Below, piece by piece: positions 1 through 8,401 of a stretch of DNA of 64,000 bases. Below the pieces are notes generated by a model. That model ran no database searches, was not told the DNA's origin, and worked only from the letters and a program-made list of their open reading frames with translations. The DNA lies in contig CAZVJW010000002.1 of NCBI GenBank assembly GCA_964627535.1, positions 109,085 to 173,084 of the forward strand, in the 5' to 3' direction. The position numbers and the translations under genes were made by a program. The DNA is from UBA1447 sp964627535. GTDB lineage: Bacteria > Bacillota > Clostridia > Oscillospirales > Acutalibacteraceae. Positions within the stretch are counted from its first letter, which is position 1, and each line of letters begins with the position of its first letter.

Positions 1-312
1 TCCGCTGTCTAAGATATCCTCAACAATCAGTACATCATAGCCCTCGAGATTAATATCTAAATCTTTTATTATTTTAACTGCCCCGGACGTAATTGTTCCT
101 GAACCATAACTGGAAACGGCCATAAAGTCTATACGGCAAGGTATAGAGATTGAACGCATTAGATCAGCCATGAAAACAATTGAACCTTTTAAAACACTTA
201 CCATAAGAAGATTAAGATTTTCATAGTCTTTACTTATTTGTTCGCCCAATCGCTTTACTATTTTTGCAATATCATCTTGATCAAATAAAATTTCCTTTAT
301 ATCTTTAAGCAT
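1..312 (-). CDS. hpt: Hypoxanthine phosphoribosyltransferase, C-terminus cut by window edge
   Basis: This is the first 104 codons of a purine-salvage phosphoribosyltransferase that would convert hypoxanthine or guanine plus PRPP to the nucleotide in the cytoplasm. My translation of the minus strand from the ATG at 312 shows the family's landmarks in order: the SVLKGS loop, the flexible-loop SSYGSGT segment, and the start of the PRPP-binding motif VLIVEDILDSG at the left edge. The gene lies 9 bases downstream of tilS on the same strand, and tilS-hpt is a common Firmicutes pair, so co-transcription is likely. The remainder of the protein lies outside the window. Confidence 0.93.
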   Translation of the reverse strand, partial: MLKDIKEILFDQDDIAKIVKRLGEQISKDYENLNLLMVSVLKGSIVFMADLMRSISIPCRIDFMAVSSYGSGTITSGAVKIIKDLDINLEGYDVLIVEDILDSG

Positions 313-321
313 TTTATGACC

Positions 322-1653
322 TCACAATAAAATTAATACAATTTTACTTGTTTCTTTGGTAATTTCGCAACGCTCAGCAATACCGACCCCATTTATCCAA
401 AGTAAACCCTCGTTATCAGCAATCATAGCAATCTTACTTCTATCGATAGCAGGGATTGCTTTTTCGTTGAAAAGCTTTCTAATGGTTTTTGTGCATTTGC
501 GGTTGCTCAATCTTATACTATCACCATTACATCTTGATCTCACGATTGCTTTACCTATAATTTTATCATAATCAAAGCAATTATCCAATATGTTATTATG
601 AATATATTGTAATTTATCTAAATCTTTTCTATTAATTATTTTTATTTCAATGACATTTTCAGGAATTTCTATTATCCCTTCTTTAAAATCTAAGCTCCAA
701 TGTCCGATATTTTGAAAATTAATTGGAAAGCTTAAAATACCGTTTTTAACCAAAACGGTAGTTCCTTTTTTAATCTGCAAACTACCGCCATTACACAATA
801 ATGAATCAACCGATATAATGTGTTTGTTTTCAGCGAAAAGACCTGTTTTTTCAAATAAAATACTTGAAATAACTCTTTTGCGTAAGGCGACATGTGATGA
901 TGCAAGGATTTTTGCATTAAAATCTTTTTTAATTCGTGCACTATTTAGCAATTCATCCGACAGCTGACTTAAAAGGTCTTCATCTTCATATAAAATTTGC
1001 GAGCAACGAGAGATCGCCTCATCATACGATTGATTAATTCTATTCAATTGTGGGATGATGTTTAAACGGATATGATTTCGTGTATACTTATCATCCGAGT
1101 TCGTACTGTCAAGCATATACGAAATATTATTCATTCTGCAGTACTCTTCAATCTCTTTCCGTGAACACTTAATCAGCGGCCTGATTATTTTATCTCTTAC
1201 TGCCGGAATGCCGCATAAACCTTTTAAGGCAGAGCCTCTTGCGAGATTAAAAATGATAGTTTCAATGCTGTCGCTTAAAGTATGCGCGGTAGCGATTTTA
1301 GCACGTTGATTAATCGAATTAAAAAATTCATATCTTATTCTGCGACCGCACTCTTCGATTGATTCACCTGTTGAACTTGCAATATTTTTTACATTTACTT
1401 TTAATGTTCTCAATTCAATACCTGAACGGGCACAATACTCTTTTACATAAAGTTCATCTCTATCCGATTCATCATCACGCAAACAATGGTTAACATGCGC
1501 TGCGATAATATTAAGCTGATACTCTGAACTGATAGTAGATAAAACTGAGAGGAGCGCCATCGAATCTGCTCCTCCCGAAAGTGCAATTATGACGGTCGTT
1601 CCTTTATCAAACATATTGTAATGTTCAATAGTGGAAATAACCTTATGAATCAT
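322..1653 (-). CDS. tilS: tRNA(Ile)-lysidine synthetase TilS
   Basis: TilS attaches lysine to C34 of tRNA-Ile(CAU) in an ATP-dependent reaction, making lysidine so that AUA is read as isoleucine. The PP-loop ATPase motif SGGADS lies near the N-terminus, followed by the N-type ATP-pyrophosphatase domain and the TilS substrate-binding and C-terminal domains; 443 aa is normal. I chose the ATG at 1653 rather than an upstream one because an AAGGAG lies 10 bases before it; this start overlaps the end of dnaB by 11 bases, which fits translational coupling. It sits between dnaB and hpt in the same operon. Confidence 0.93.
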   Translation of the reverse strand: MIHKVISTIEHYNMFDKGTTVIIALSGGADSMALLSVLSTISSEYQLNIIAAHVNHCLRDDESDRDELYVKEYCARSGIELRTLKVNVKNIASSTGESIEECGRRIRYEFFNSINQRAKIATAHTLSDSIETIIFNLARGSALKGLCGIPAVRDKIIRPLIKCSRKEIEEYCRMNNISYMLDSTNSDDKYTRNHIRLNIIPQLNRINQSYDEAISRCSQILYEDEDLLSQLSDELLNSARIKKDFNAKILASSHVALRKRVISSILFEKTGLFAENKHIISVDSLLCNGGSLQIKKGTTVLVKNGILSFPINFQNIGHWSLDFKEGIIEIPENVIEIKIINRKDLDKLQYIHNNILDNCFDYDKIIGKAIVRSRCNGDSIRLSNRKCTKTIRKLFNEKAIPAIDRSKIAMIADNEGLLWINGVGIAERCEITKETSKIVLILL

Positions 1654-3028
1654 CTCTTGAAATCTCCTTGCCAATAAATCGAGTATATTTTGAATCCCAA
1701 ACAAATTTTACGGTTTTCGTTGGCCCGTGTCTATTCTTAGCAATAATTACCTCAACATCATCGGATCGAGCTTCGGGCTCGTCGTTTTCCTGTTCATTAT
1801 CATCGTTTTGATAATAATCCTGCCGGTATAACATCATCACTATATCGGCATCCTGTTCTATTGAACCGGATTCTCGTAAATCCGAAAGCTGAGGTCTGTG
1901 AGATTTGCCCCTATGCTCCGTTCCTCTTGAAAGCTGAGCGCATACAACAACAGGTATATTTAAGTTTTTAGCCATCAGTTTAAGGTTTTTTGTTATTTCT
2001 GTAACTTCCTGTACGCGATTTTCAGAACGGTTTCCGGATTTGATGAGGCCAAGATAATCTATGAATACGCAATCAACTTTTCCAAGTCGTCTTGTTCGTG
2101 CTTTCATTTCAGAAACGGTGATATCGGTACTGTCATCGAAGTAAAGTTCGCAATAATTCAAATTCGATGCAGCTTTTGCAATATTTTCCCAATCATCCGG
2201 AGTAAGCTTGCCATCGCGCATTTTGTTTCCAATTACACCCGCATCGGTACATAAAACGCGTTGAGCGACTTGTTCTTTTGTCATTTCAAGTGAAAAAAAC
2301 AGAACTTTTCTTTTACCTAATACAGCAACATTTCTTGCGATGTTCAATGCAAAACTCGTTTTACCCATTGCGGGCCTAGCTCCGATCAGAATCAAATCGG
2401 ATTTATTAAGACCAACAATAATTTCATCTAAATCTGAAAAGCCGGTTGGCAATCCTAAATATTGCTCTCTTTCATCGGAATTTAATTTTGTTAAATGCTC
2501 GTAAACCTGGTTGTAAATGATATCGCTGATTTTTGTTGGGGATAAACTGCTTCTTCCCTGCCGGATATCGTATATTTTTTGCTCAGCGGCATCAAGCAGC
2601 AAGTCGGCACTCTCTTCCTGCGATGTAACGCTGTCAATTATTTCCTTTGAAACATTTATAAGCGTGCGCATGAAAAATTTTTCTCTGACAATTTTAGCAT
2701 ACGATTCAACATTCATAGTTGACGGAACAACTGAAGCAAGTTGATACAAATAGGTTTTTCCGCTTGCCTCGTCATATATATTATTTTGCTTCAATTTATC
2801 CAGCACTAGTAAAGCATCGATTTTTCCGCCAATGGAATCAATACTTAACATGGTTGTATAAATAGCTTCGTGCTGCGGTAAATAAAAGTATTCCGGGCGT
2901 ACGTGTTCTTGAACCTTAGATATACATGAAGGATTAACTAACACGCAACCAAGTACAGCCTGCTCGGCATCAGGGCTGTAAGGCATATTTAGATTGTCTG
3001 CATAGGTAAAATTTATATTTTCATTCAC
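1643..3028 (-). CDS. dnaB: Replicative DNA helicase DnaB
   Basis: DnaB is the hexameric 5'-3' helicase at the replication fork. The 461-aa protein has the N-terminal DnaB domain (about 15-115), then the RecA-like core with Walker A GARPAMGKTS near residue 218, the SLEM segment, Walker B CVFIDYLGL and the QLSRGTE motif. The start is a GTG at 3028, supported by GGAGG 9 bases upstream; the nearest ATG is out of frame. It lies 24 bases after rplI, the usual Firmicutes neighbour, and overlaps tilS. Confidence 0.97.
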   Translation of the reverse strand: MNENINFTYADNLNMPYSPDAEQAVLGCVLVNPSCISKVQEHVRPEYFYLPQHEAIYTTMLSIDSIGGKIDALLVLDKLKQNNIYDEASGKTYLYQLASVVPSTMNVESYAKIVREKFFMRTLINVSKEIIDSVTSQEESADLLLDAAEQKIYDIRQGRSSLSPTKISDIIYNQVYEHLTKLNSDEREQYLGLPTGFSDLDEIIVGLNKSDLILIGARPAMGKTSFALNIARNVAVLGKRKVLFFSLEMTKEQVAQRVLCTDAGVIGNKMRDGKLTPDDWENIAKAASNLNYCELYFDDSTDITVSEMKARTRRLGKVDCVFIDYLGLIKSGNRSENRVQEVTEITKNLKLMAKNLNIPVVVCAQLSRGTEHRGKSHRPQLSDLRESGSIEQDADIVMMLYRQDYYQNDDNEQENDEPEARSDDVEVIIAKNRHGPTKTVKFVWDSKYTRFIGKEISRDDS

Positions 3029-3052
3029 TTGCCGGATCCTCCAAGGTCGCTG

Positions 3053-3493
3053 TTATTCGCCAACAATAATATAAATATGAGCGATTATACCGGGATATAA
3101 TTTTATTTCAGCTTCATAAGTGCCGTAATTCTTAATATCTTCAATCGAAATTTTTCTTTTATCAACTTCAAAATCAAATTCGCTGAATATGTGCTCTGCA
3201 ATCTCTTTTGAAGTTATAGAACCAAAAAGTTTACCGCTTTGACCTGCTTTTGCAGAAATTTTAATTGTAATTCCGTTTATTTTTGATGCAGCCTCGTTAA
3301 AAGAGGCTATTTCTTTTTCAATTCTGTATTTTTCGGCTTTTTCTCTGTTTTCAAGTTCGCTAAGAGCTTGTGAATTGGCTTCCATAGCAAGTCCTCTCGG
3401 GAATAAATAGTTTCTTGCATACCCATCAGAGGCATTGACCAGTTCACCTTTTTTGCCCAACCCTTTTACATCCTGTTTTAAAATTATCTTCAT
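3053..3493 (-). CDS. rplI: 50S ribosomal protein L9
   Basis: L9 is a 23S rRNA-binding protein of the large subunit with two globular domains joined by a long helix. The N-terminal signature GKKGELVNASDGYARNYLFP is complete, followed by the charged connecting helix (about 45-75) and the C-terminal domain; 146 aa is typical. A GGGGGT ribosome binding site precedes the ATG. It lies between rnjA (17 bases upstream) and dnaB. Confidence 0.97.
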   Translation of the reverse strand: MKIILKQDVKGLGKKGELVNASDGYARNYLFPRGLAMEANSQALSELENREKAEKYRIEKEIASFNEAASKINGITIKISAKAGQSGKLFGSITSKEIAEHIFSEFDFEVDKRKISIEDIKNYGTYEAEIKLYPGIIAHIYIIVGE

Positions 3494-3510
3494 TTTGTTA
3501 CCCCCAACGA

Positions 3511-5298
3511 TTATATATTAAAATTCATTATGATAGGCAAAATCATAGGGCTGCGTTTGGTACGCTCATACATTAAACGCGAAACCTCATCCCTTATTTT
3601 GGCTTTAATTGTTCCTTCATCCTTAATGTTGTTGCTGAGACAGTTTTCTATTGTAACCAGCGCAATTTGACGGGCATCGTCTATCAGCTTTTCAGCCTCG
3701 CGAACATAAACAAACCCTCTTGTAACAACCTCTGGAGATGAAAGAAGCTGTCCGGTTTCTGTATTAATAGCAGAGGCAATAATGATTAATCCATCCTGTG
3801 CTAAATGTTTTCTGTCACGCAGTACAACACTGCCAACATCACCTACACCGTATCCGTCAACAAATACTCTTCCGGCAGGTACTGTGCCTGCCAACTTAAT
3901 TTCATTATTGGTAAACTCAACGATGCTTCCATTATCGGCAATAAGTATATTTTGTTTCTCAATTCCCATGTTTAAAGCCAGTGCTGCATGTTTGCGCAAA
4001 TGTTTTTGTTCACCATGAACAGGAATAAAATACTTCGGCTTTACAAGTCCGATCATCATTTTTAATTCTTCTTGGCAGGCATGACCGGATACATGGACAT
4101 CATACATTTTCTCATAAACAACATCAGCGCCAAGTTTCATTAATTCATTAATAACCTTATTTACAGTTTTTTCATTTCCGGGGATGGGGGTCGCCGAGAT
4201 AATTACATAATCATTTGAACCTATTTCAACCTTTCTATGGTCAGAAAGCGCCATACGCGAAAGAGCTGACATAGGTTCGCCCTGACTGCCTGTAGTGATT
4301 AAAACTATTTTTTCGGTTGGATATCGGCTTGCTTTGTCAATAGATATAAGCAGACCCTCAGGAATATTTAAATAACCAAGTTCCTGACCGATTGCAACAA
4401 CATTTTCAAGACTGCGTCCAGAGAGAGCTACTTTCTTATCAAGGAGTTGTGCAACATCAATAATTTGCTGTACTCTATGAATATTTGAGGCAAATGTAGC
4501 TACAATAATTCTTTTACCTTCAGCTTTTTGGAATAATATTTCAAAAGACTCACCGACTTTTTTTTCACTTTCCGTATAGCCTTGCCGCTCCGCATTGGTT
4601 GAATCCGAAAGAAGGCAAAGTACATTTTCATTACCAATCTGAGAAATTCTTGAGAGATCAATCATCCCTCCGTCTATAGGAGTGCTATCTATTTTAAAAT
4701 CTCCTGTTTGAAGAACAGTTCCTGCTTCACAGCGAATAGCAAAGGCCAGCGCGTCAGGTATTGAGTGGTTAACATGAATGCATTCAATATTAAAATAGCC
4801 TAAATCAATTCTGTCACCCGGGGCCACTACATTTAACTTGGCTCCGTTAATAAGACCGTGTTCCCTTAACTTTCCCTGAATTAAGCCAATGGTTAATCGT
4901 GTGGCATAAATCGGTATATTTAGGACTTTTAACAGATAAGGTAACCCGCCTATATGGTCTTCATGCCCATGAGTAACAACAATTCCTCTTATTTTATCCG
5001 CATTCTTTTCGACAAAAGTAAAATCAGGTAAAACAATATCAACGCCCAACATATCCTGATCCGGAAAGGCCATGCCACAATCAACTAAAATCATGTCACC
5101 GTTATATTCATATAAAGTCATGTTTTTCCCGACTTCATTTAAACCGCCTAAAAAGTATATCCTGAGTGATGTACTAACAGCTTCAAACGACTTATTCAAT
5201 GAAGCTGTGGTTTTTTCCTGCGGATAGCGTCTTTGATTTGAAGAATTCTTTTTCCCTCTGACACTTGCATCTATTATTTGTCCTTTGTTTGTTTGCAT
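3511..5298 (-). CDS. rnjA: Ribonuclease J
   Basis: RNase J is a metallo-beta-lactamase-fold 5'-3' exonuclease and endonuclease used by Firmicutes for mRNA turnover and rRNA maturation. The 595-aa protein has the metal motif HGHEDHIGG near residue 107, the HVNHSIPDA motif, the beta-CASP domain with its GSQGEPMSAL stretch, and HVSGHA and PVHGE motifs further on. The first about 45 residues are basic and disordered, common in RNase J. The start is backed by AAGGGAG upstream. It opens the rnjA-rplI-dnaB-tilS-hpt run and has its own strong promoter. Confidence 0.95.
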   Translation of the reverse strand: MQTNKGQIIDASVRGKKNSSNQRRYPQEKTTASLNKSFEAVSTSLRIYFLGGLNEVGKNMTLYEYNGDMILVDCGMAFPDQDMLGVDIVLPDFTFVEKNADKIRGIVVTHGHEDHIGGLPYLLKVLNIPIYATRLTIGLIQGKLREHGLINGAKLNVVAPGDRIDLGYFNIECIHVNHSIPDALAFAIRCEAGTVLQTGDFKIDSTPIDGGMIDLSRISQIGNENVLCLLSDSTNAERQGYTESEKKVGESFEILFQKAEGKRIIVATFASNIHRVQQIIDVAQLLDKKVALSGRSLENVVAIGQELGYLNIPEGLLISIDKASRYPTEKIVLITTGSQGEPMSALSRMALSDHRKVEIGSNDYVIISATPIPGNEKTVNKVINELMKLGADVVYEKMYDVHVSGHACQEELKMMIGLVKPKYFIPVHGEQKHLRKHAALALNMGIEKQNILIADNGSIVEFTNNEIKLAGTVPAGRVFVDGYGVGDVGSVVLRDRKHLAQDGLIIIASAINTETGQLLSSPEVVTRGFVYVREAEKLIDDARQIALVTIENCLSNNIKDEGTIKAKIRDEVSRLMYERTKRSPMILPIIMNFNI

Positions 5299-5469
5299 AA
5301 ATAGCTCCCTTAATTTCTTGTGTTTGAATAAAATAATACTAAATCAAATACCTTCAACTGAATAAGCTGAAAAGTATATGAAAAATATATTTATTCATAT
5401 TTATAAATATACTGCCGGAATATAAGTTCGTGTCGTCGCTTATTATTCCCGTATTTATAATCTTTAGCT

Positions 5470-5498
5470 ATTTTACTACCAACCATTAATTATGTCAA
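5470..5498 (-). promoter_or_regulatory. Promoter of rnjA operon
   Basis: Read on the minus strand, TTGACA (5498-5493) and TAAAAT (5475-5470) are separated by exactly 17 bases, a near-consensus sigma-A promoter. Confidence 0.75.
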
Positions 5499-5552
5499 GC
5501 ATGGTAAATTGTGAATAGTGTCAATTAAGAACAAATATCGTTGTTATAAAAC

Positions 5553-5581
5553 TTGATAAATTACGTTATAAGTGCTAATAT
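5553..5581 (+). promoter_or_regulatory. Candidate promoter of rnhA
   Basis: TTGATA (5553-5558) and TAATAT (5576-5581) are separated by 17 bases, about 60 bases before the rnhA start. Confidence 0.55.
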
Positions 5582-5640
5582 GTTCTAAATAATCGAAGCT
5601 AATATTATAATGAATTAATAATAGGTAAGGTATAAATCAT

Positions 5641-6093
5641 ATGAAAAAGGTTGAAATATTTACTGACGGTGCTTGTTCAGGCAATCCCGGTCCCGGGGGT
5701 TGGGGTACAATATTAAAATACATGGGCCATGAACGCGAGCTGAGCGGCGGGGAAAAACAAACAACAAACAATCGTATGGAGCTCAAGGCGGTAATTGAAG
5801 GTTTGAAATGTTTAAAAGGACGCTGTATTGTTAAGATATTTACAGACTCGCAATATGTAACAAACGGTATAAATAAAGGCTGGGCGATTGGTTGGAAAAA
5901 CAACGGCTGGCGTAAAGCTGATAAAAAACCTGCTTTAAATTCTGATTTATGGAGCGAGTTGCTTGATGAGCTTTCAAATCATAAGTATGAGTTCGTTTGG
6001 CTGCGTGGTCATACCGGGAACCCGGAAAATGAGCGTTGCGATACTCTTGCAGTCAAACAATCTATGAAATATGCAAATTCAAACCCGAAATAG
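5641..6093 (+). CDS. rnhA: Ribonuclease HI
   Basis: RNase HI cleaves RNA in RNA:DNA hybrids. The 150-aa protein has the first catalytic motif FTDGACSGNPGPGGWG near the N-terminus, the catalytic Glu in NNRMELKA, the second Asp in KIFTDSQYV, and the WLRGHTGNPENERCD end motif with the last catalytic Asp. Length and motif order match the bacterial type I enzyme. It is transcribed away from the rnjA operon and ends at a hairpin shared with convergent rhaM. Confidence 0.96.
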   Translation: MKKVEIFTDGACSGNPGPGGWGTILKYMGHERELSGGEKQTTNNRMELKAVIEGLKCLKGRCIVKIFTDSQYVTNGINKGWAIGWKNNGWRKADKKPALNSDLWSELLDELSNHKYEFVWLRGHTGNPENERCDTLAVKQSMKYANSNPK

Positions 6094-6134
6094 CAAACGA
6101 AGTTATCATTTATAATAAATATTTAAAATATTAA

Positions 6135-6159
6135 GGGATGTATCGGTTTGATACATCCC
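6135..6159. terminator. Bidirectional hairpin between convergent rnhA and rhaM
   Basis: A perfect 10-bp stem (6135-6144 with 6150-6159) and a 5-base loop lie between two convergent genes. The T tracts on both sides are short, so termination strength is uncertain. Confidence 0.65.
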
Positions 6160-6166
6160 ATTAAAC

Positions 6167-6484
6167 TTATTCCATATAAAATACGTTTTTCATTAATGGC
6201 TGAGCGCCGGTATTTGGGTCCATTTCCATCACCATGACACTTCTCATAAACTCATTCCATTTATCGACTACAGGACTTAATGCTTGAACCTCAGCGGCAT
6301 AATCAATACCATTTTTACATTCATAGTAGCCAAACAAGTCATGACCGTTGTTCCAGATAGTATAATTGCATATACCTGCTTGTTTCAGGACATCAAGCAA
6401 CTCTGGCCAAATCTCATTGTGTCGGCGAATATATTCATCCAGCTTACCGTCCAGAACCTTTGCTCTCCAAGCATAGCGTTCCAT
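6167..6484 (-). CDS. rhaM: L-rhamnose mutarotase family protein
   Basis: Proteins of this family interconvert the alpha and beta anomers of L-rhamnose. The 105-aa sequence has the family's layout: the RRHNEIWPELLD segment with the catalytic His near residue 22, the NYTIWNNG strand, FGYYEC, and a late Trp in VVDKWNEF. AAGGAG precedes the ATG. It starts only 13 bases after tsf, so it is probably transcribed with rpsB-tsf, an odd place for a sugar gene. No rhamnose isomerase, kinase or aldolase is in the window. Family assignment is firm; the natural sugar is not. Confidence 0.85.
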   Translation of the reverse strand: MERYAWRAKVLDGKLDEYIRRHNEIWPELLDVLKQAGICNYTIWNNGHDLFGYYECKNGIDYAAEVQALSPVVDKWNEFMRSVMVMEMDPNTGAQPLMKNVFYME

Positions 6485-6497
6485 AAAAAAGAACTCC

Positions 6498-7424
6498 TTA
6501 TTTTATCATTCCCGCAACTTCATCCGCAAAGTTCTCTTCTTTTTTCTGTAAACCTTCGCCTTTTGCAAAGCGAACAAAACCAAGTACTTTTACATTTGAA
6601 CCTAATTCTTTCGCAACAGAATCTACATACTGTGCAACCGATAAATCGCTGTTTTTTACAAACTGCTGTTCCAAAAGGCAAATATCTTTGAAGAGCTTTG
6701 CCAATTTACCGGCAATAATGCCCTCAAGAACTTTTTCTGGTTTGTTTTGCATTTTTTCGTCTTCTTTTAGCTGAGCGGCGATTATCCCCTTTTCATATAC
6801 AACAATATCAGCCGGAACAGATGATTCATCGAGATATTGAGGGCTCATAGCGGCTATTTGCATGGCAACATCCTTGCCCATTGCTTTGAACTTATCACTT
6901 TCGGCAATATCGGGTTCAGCAGAGAAAGATACCATAACTCCGACAGTACCGCCGCTGTGAATATATAAAGATACAATTCCTTCAGTTCTAACAAAACGAC
7001 GTATTTTTAAGTTTTCGCCAATTGAAAGAATTTTATCATGTAAATTTTCCAGAACTGTTCTTTCGTCGTCGAAAAGTTTAGTGTTACTCAAAGCTTCGAC
7101 ATCTATTGGATTTTCATTAGCAATTGTTTTAGCGATATTAAGAACAAAGTTTTGAAACTCCTCATTTTTTGCAACAAAATCGGTTTCGGAATTAACTTCA
7201 ACTAATACACCGACTTTTTTTTGAACATCATAAAATGCTGAAACAATGCCTTCGGCAGCAATACGGTCGGCTTTTTTATTCGCTGCCGCAAGACCCTTCT
7301 CACGCAGGAATTCAATTGCCTTATCCATGTCTCCGTCAGAAGAAACAAGTGCTTTTTTGCAGTCCATCATACCAACGCCTGTTTTTTCACGAAGAATCTG
7401 CACATCTTTTGCTGTAAATGCCAT
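6498..7424 (-). CDS. tsf: Translation elongation factor Ts
   Basis: EF-Ts is the GDP/GTP exchange factor of EF-Tu. The 308-aa protein has the N-terminal UBA-like domain with TGVGMMDCKKAL, the TDFVAKN motif near residue 80 that contacts EF-Tu, and the two core subdomains. The start is supported by GGAGG. It follows rpsB by 3 bases, the usual arrangement. Confidence 0.97.
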   Translation of the reverse strand: MAFTAKDVQILREKTGVGMMDCKKALVSSDGDMDKAIEFLREKGLAAANKKADRIAAEGIVSAFYDVQKKVGVLVEVNSETDFVAKNEEFQNFVLNIAKTIANENPIDVEALSNTKLFDDERTVLENLHDKILSIGENLKIRRFVRTEGIVSLYIHSGGTVGVMVSFSAEPDIAESDKFKAMGKDVAMQIAAMSPQYLDESSVPADIVVYEKGIIAAQLKEDEKMQNKPEKVLEGIIAGKLAKLFKDICLLEQQFVKNSDLSVAQYVDSVAKELGSNVKVLGFVRFAKGEGLQKKEENFADEVAGMIK

Positions 7425-7427
7425 TGA

Positions 7428-8156
7428 TTATTCCTCCTCTGCCTCGTATTGATTTTGAACCTCGATGTTTTGTTCGCCTTGTTTGCCTTCAATTATTGCG
7501 TCTGCCATAGCAGCTGAAATTAATTTAACAGCACGGATTGCGTCATCATTTCCCGGTATCACATGATCTATTTCATCAGGATCGCAATTTGTATCAACAA
7601 TTGCAATAATCGGGATACCGAGTTTCTTTGCTTCAGCAACGGCTATTCTTTCTTTACGGGGATCAACAATATACATTGCTGCAGGCTGACGTCTCATTTC
7701 GGTAATGCCGCCCATAAACTTTTCAAGTTTCTCAATTTCAAGATTAAGCTTGATAACTTCTTTTTTTGGCAGTAAATCGAATGTGCCGTCAGCATCCATA
7801 GCTTTCAATTGGGCAAGTCTCTTAATTCTTCGCTGAATTGTATTGAAATTTGTCAGCATTCCGCCAAGCCAGCGTGCATTTACATAAGGCATACCGCAAC
7901 GGGTAGCTTCTTCTCTAATAGAGTCTTGAGCCTGTTTTTTGGTTCCGACAAATAAAACTTCCTGTCCGTTTGAGGATAATTCACGTATAAACATATAAGC
8001 TTCCTCAAGCTTCTTGACCGTTTTTTGAAGATCAATTATGTATATACCGTTTCTTTCCGTGAAGATGTATTGCGCCATTTTTGGGTTCCATCTTCTTGTT
8101 TGATGTCCAAAATGGACACCTGCTTCAAGTAATTGCTTCATGGATACAACTGACAT
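7428..8156 (-). CDS. rpsB: 30S ribosomal protein S2
   Basis: S2 binds late to the 30S subunit. The 242-aa protein opens with the typical MKQLLEAGVHFGHQTRRWNP region, has the WLGGMLTN and DPRKE motifs and the IPIIAIVDTNCDPD signature, and ends in an acidic tail. AAGGAGG lies just before the ATG. A near-consensus promoter and a folded leader lie upstream. Confidence 0.97.
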   Translation of the reverse strand: MSVVSMKQLLEAGVHFGHQTRRWNPKMAQYIFTERNGIYIIDLQKTVKKLEEAYMFIRELSSNGQEVLFVGTKKQAQDSIREEATRCGMPYVNARWLGGMLTNFNTIQRRIKRLAQLKAMDADGTFDLLPKKEVIKLNLEIEKLEKFMGGITEMRRQPAAMYIVDPRKERIAVAEAKKLGIPIIAIVDTNCDPDEIDHVIPGNDDAIRAVKLISAAMADAIIEGKQGEQNIEVQNQYEAEEE

Positions 8157-8181
8157 TATTTTTCCTCCTTAGTTTTTCCTC

Positions 8182-8250
8182 CGCAAGGGTTGTTTATAAG
8201 TTCACAACGCAGCATCTTATTGCAGCGCACCGACGAACTTAACCCCTGCG
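8182..8250 (-). promoter_or_regulatory. Structured 5' leader of rpsB mRNA (candidate autoregulatory element)
   Basis: The leader folds as a nested hairpin. The outer helix pairs 8241-8250 with 8182-8191 (10 bp, one G-U). A second helix pairs 8235-8240 with 8198-8203 (6 bp). An apical hairpin pairs 8225-8227 and 8221-8223 with 8208-8210 and 8212-8214 around a U-U mismatch. It sits between the promoter and the ribosome binding site. S2-controlled leaders are known in other bacteria; whether this one is S2-responsive is inference. Confidence 0.5.
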
Positions 8251-8266
8251 TGCGAATTTGCATCAA

Positions 8267-8295
8267 ATTATAACATGTGGACATCTACATTGCAA
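8267..8295 (-). promoter_or_regulatory. Promoter of rpsB-tsf(-rhaM)
   Basis: On the minus strand TTGCAA (8295-8290) is followed after 17 bases by a perfect TATAAT (8272-8267). Confidence 0.8.
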
Positions 8296-8364
8296 GTATT
8301 ATTTTATCAATGTTAAATGAAATTAAATATTTAAATAAGCCCTATAAACGAGTAATTTAAATAA

Positions 8365-8392
8365 GCAGTTTAACCATTTTCTGTTGAACTGC
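8365..8392 (-). terminator. Hairpin downstream of mnmA
   Basis: A 10-bp stem with one wobble pair (8365-8374 with 8383-8392) lies just after the mnmA stop. The following T-rich stretch is broken by other bases, so it is a moderate terminator at best. Confidence 0.5.
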
Positions 8393-8401
8393 TCATGAAT
8401 C

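Larger units (their letters stand above)
5299..5640. other. Divergent intergenic region between rnjA and rnhA
   Basis: This 342-base AT-rich stretch holds no convincing gene. I find one strong sigma-A-type promoter for rnjA on the minus strand and one plausible promoter for rnhA on the plus strand. The first would leave an RNA leader of roughly 165 bases before rnjA, in which I saw no obvious long hairpin. Confidence 0.6.
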
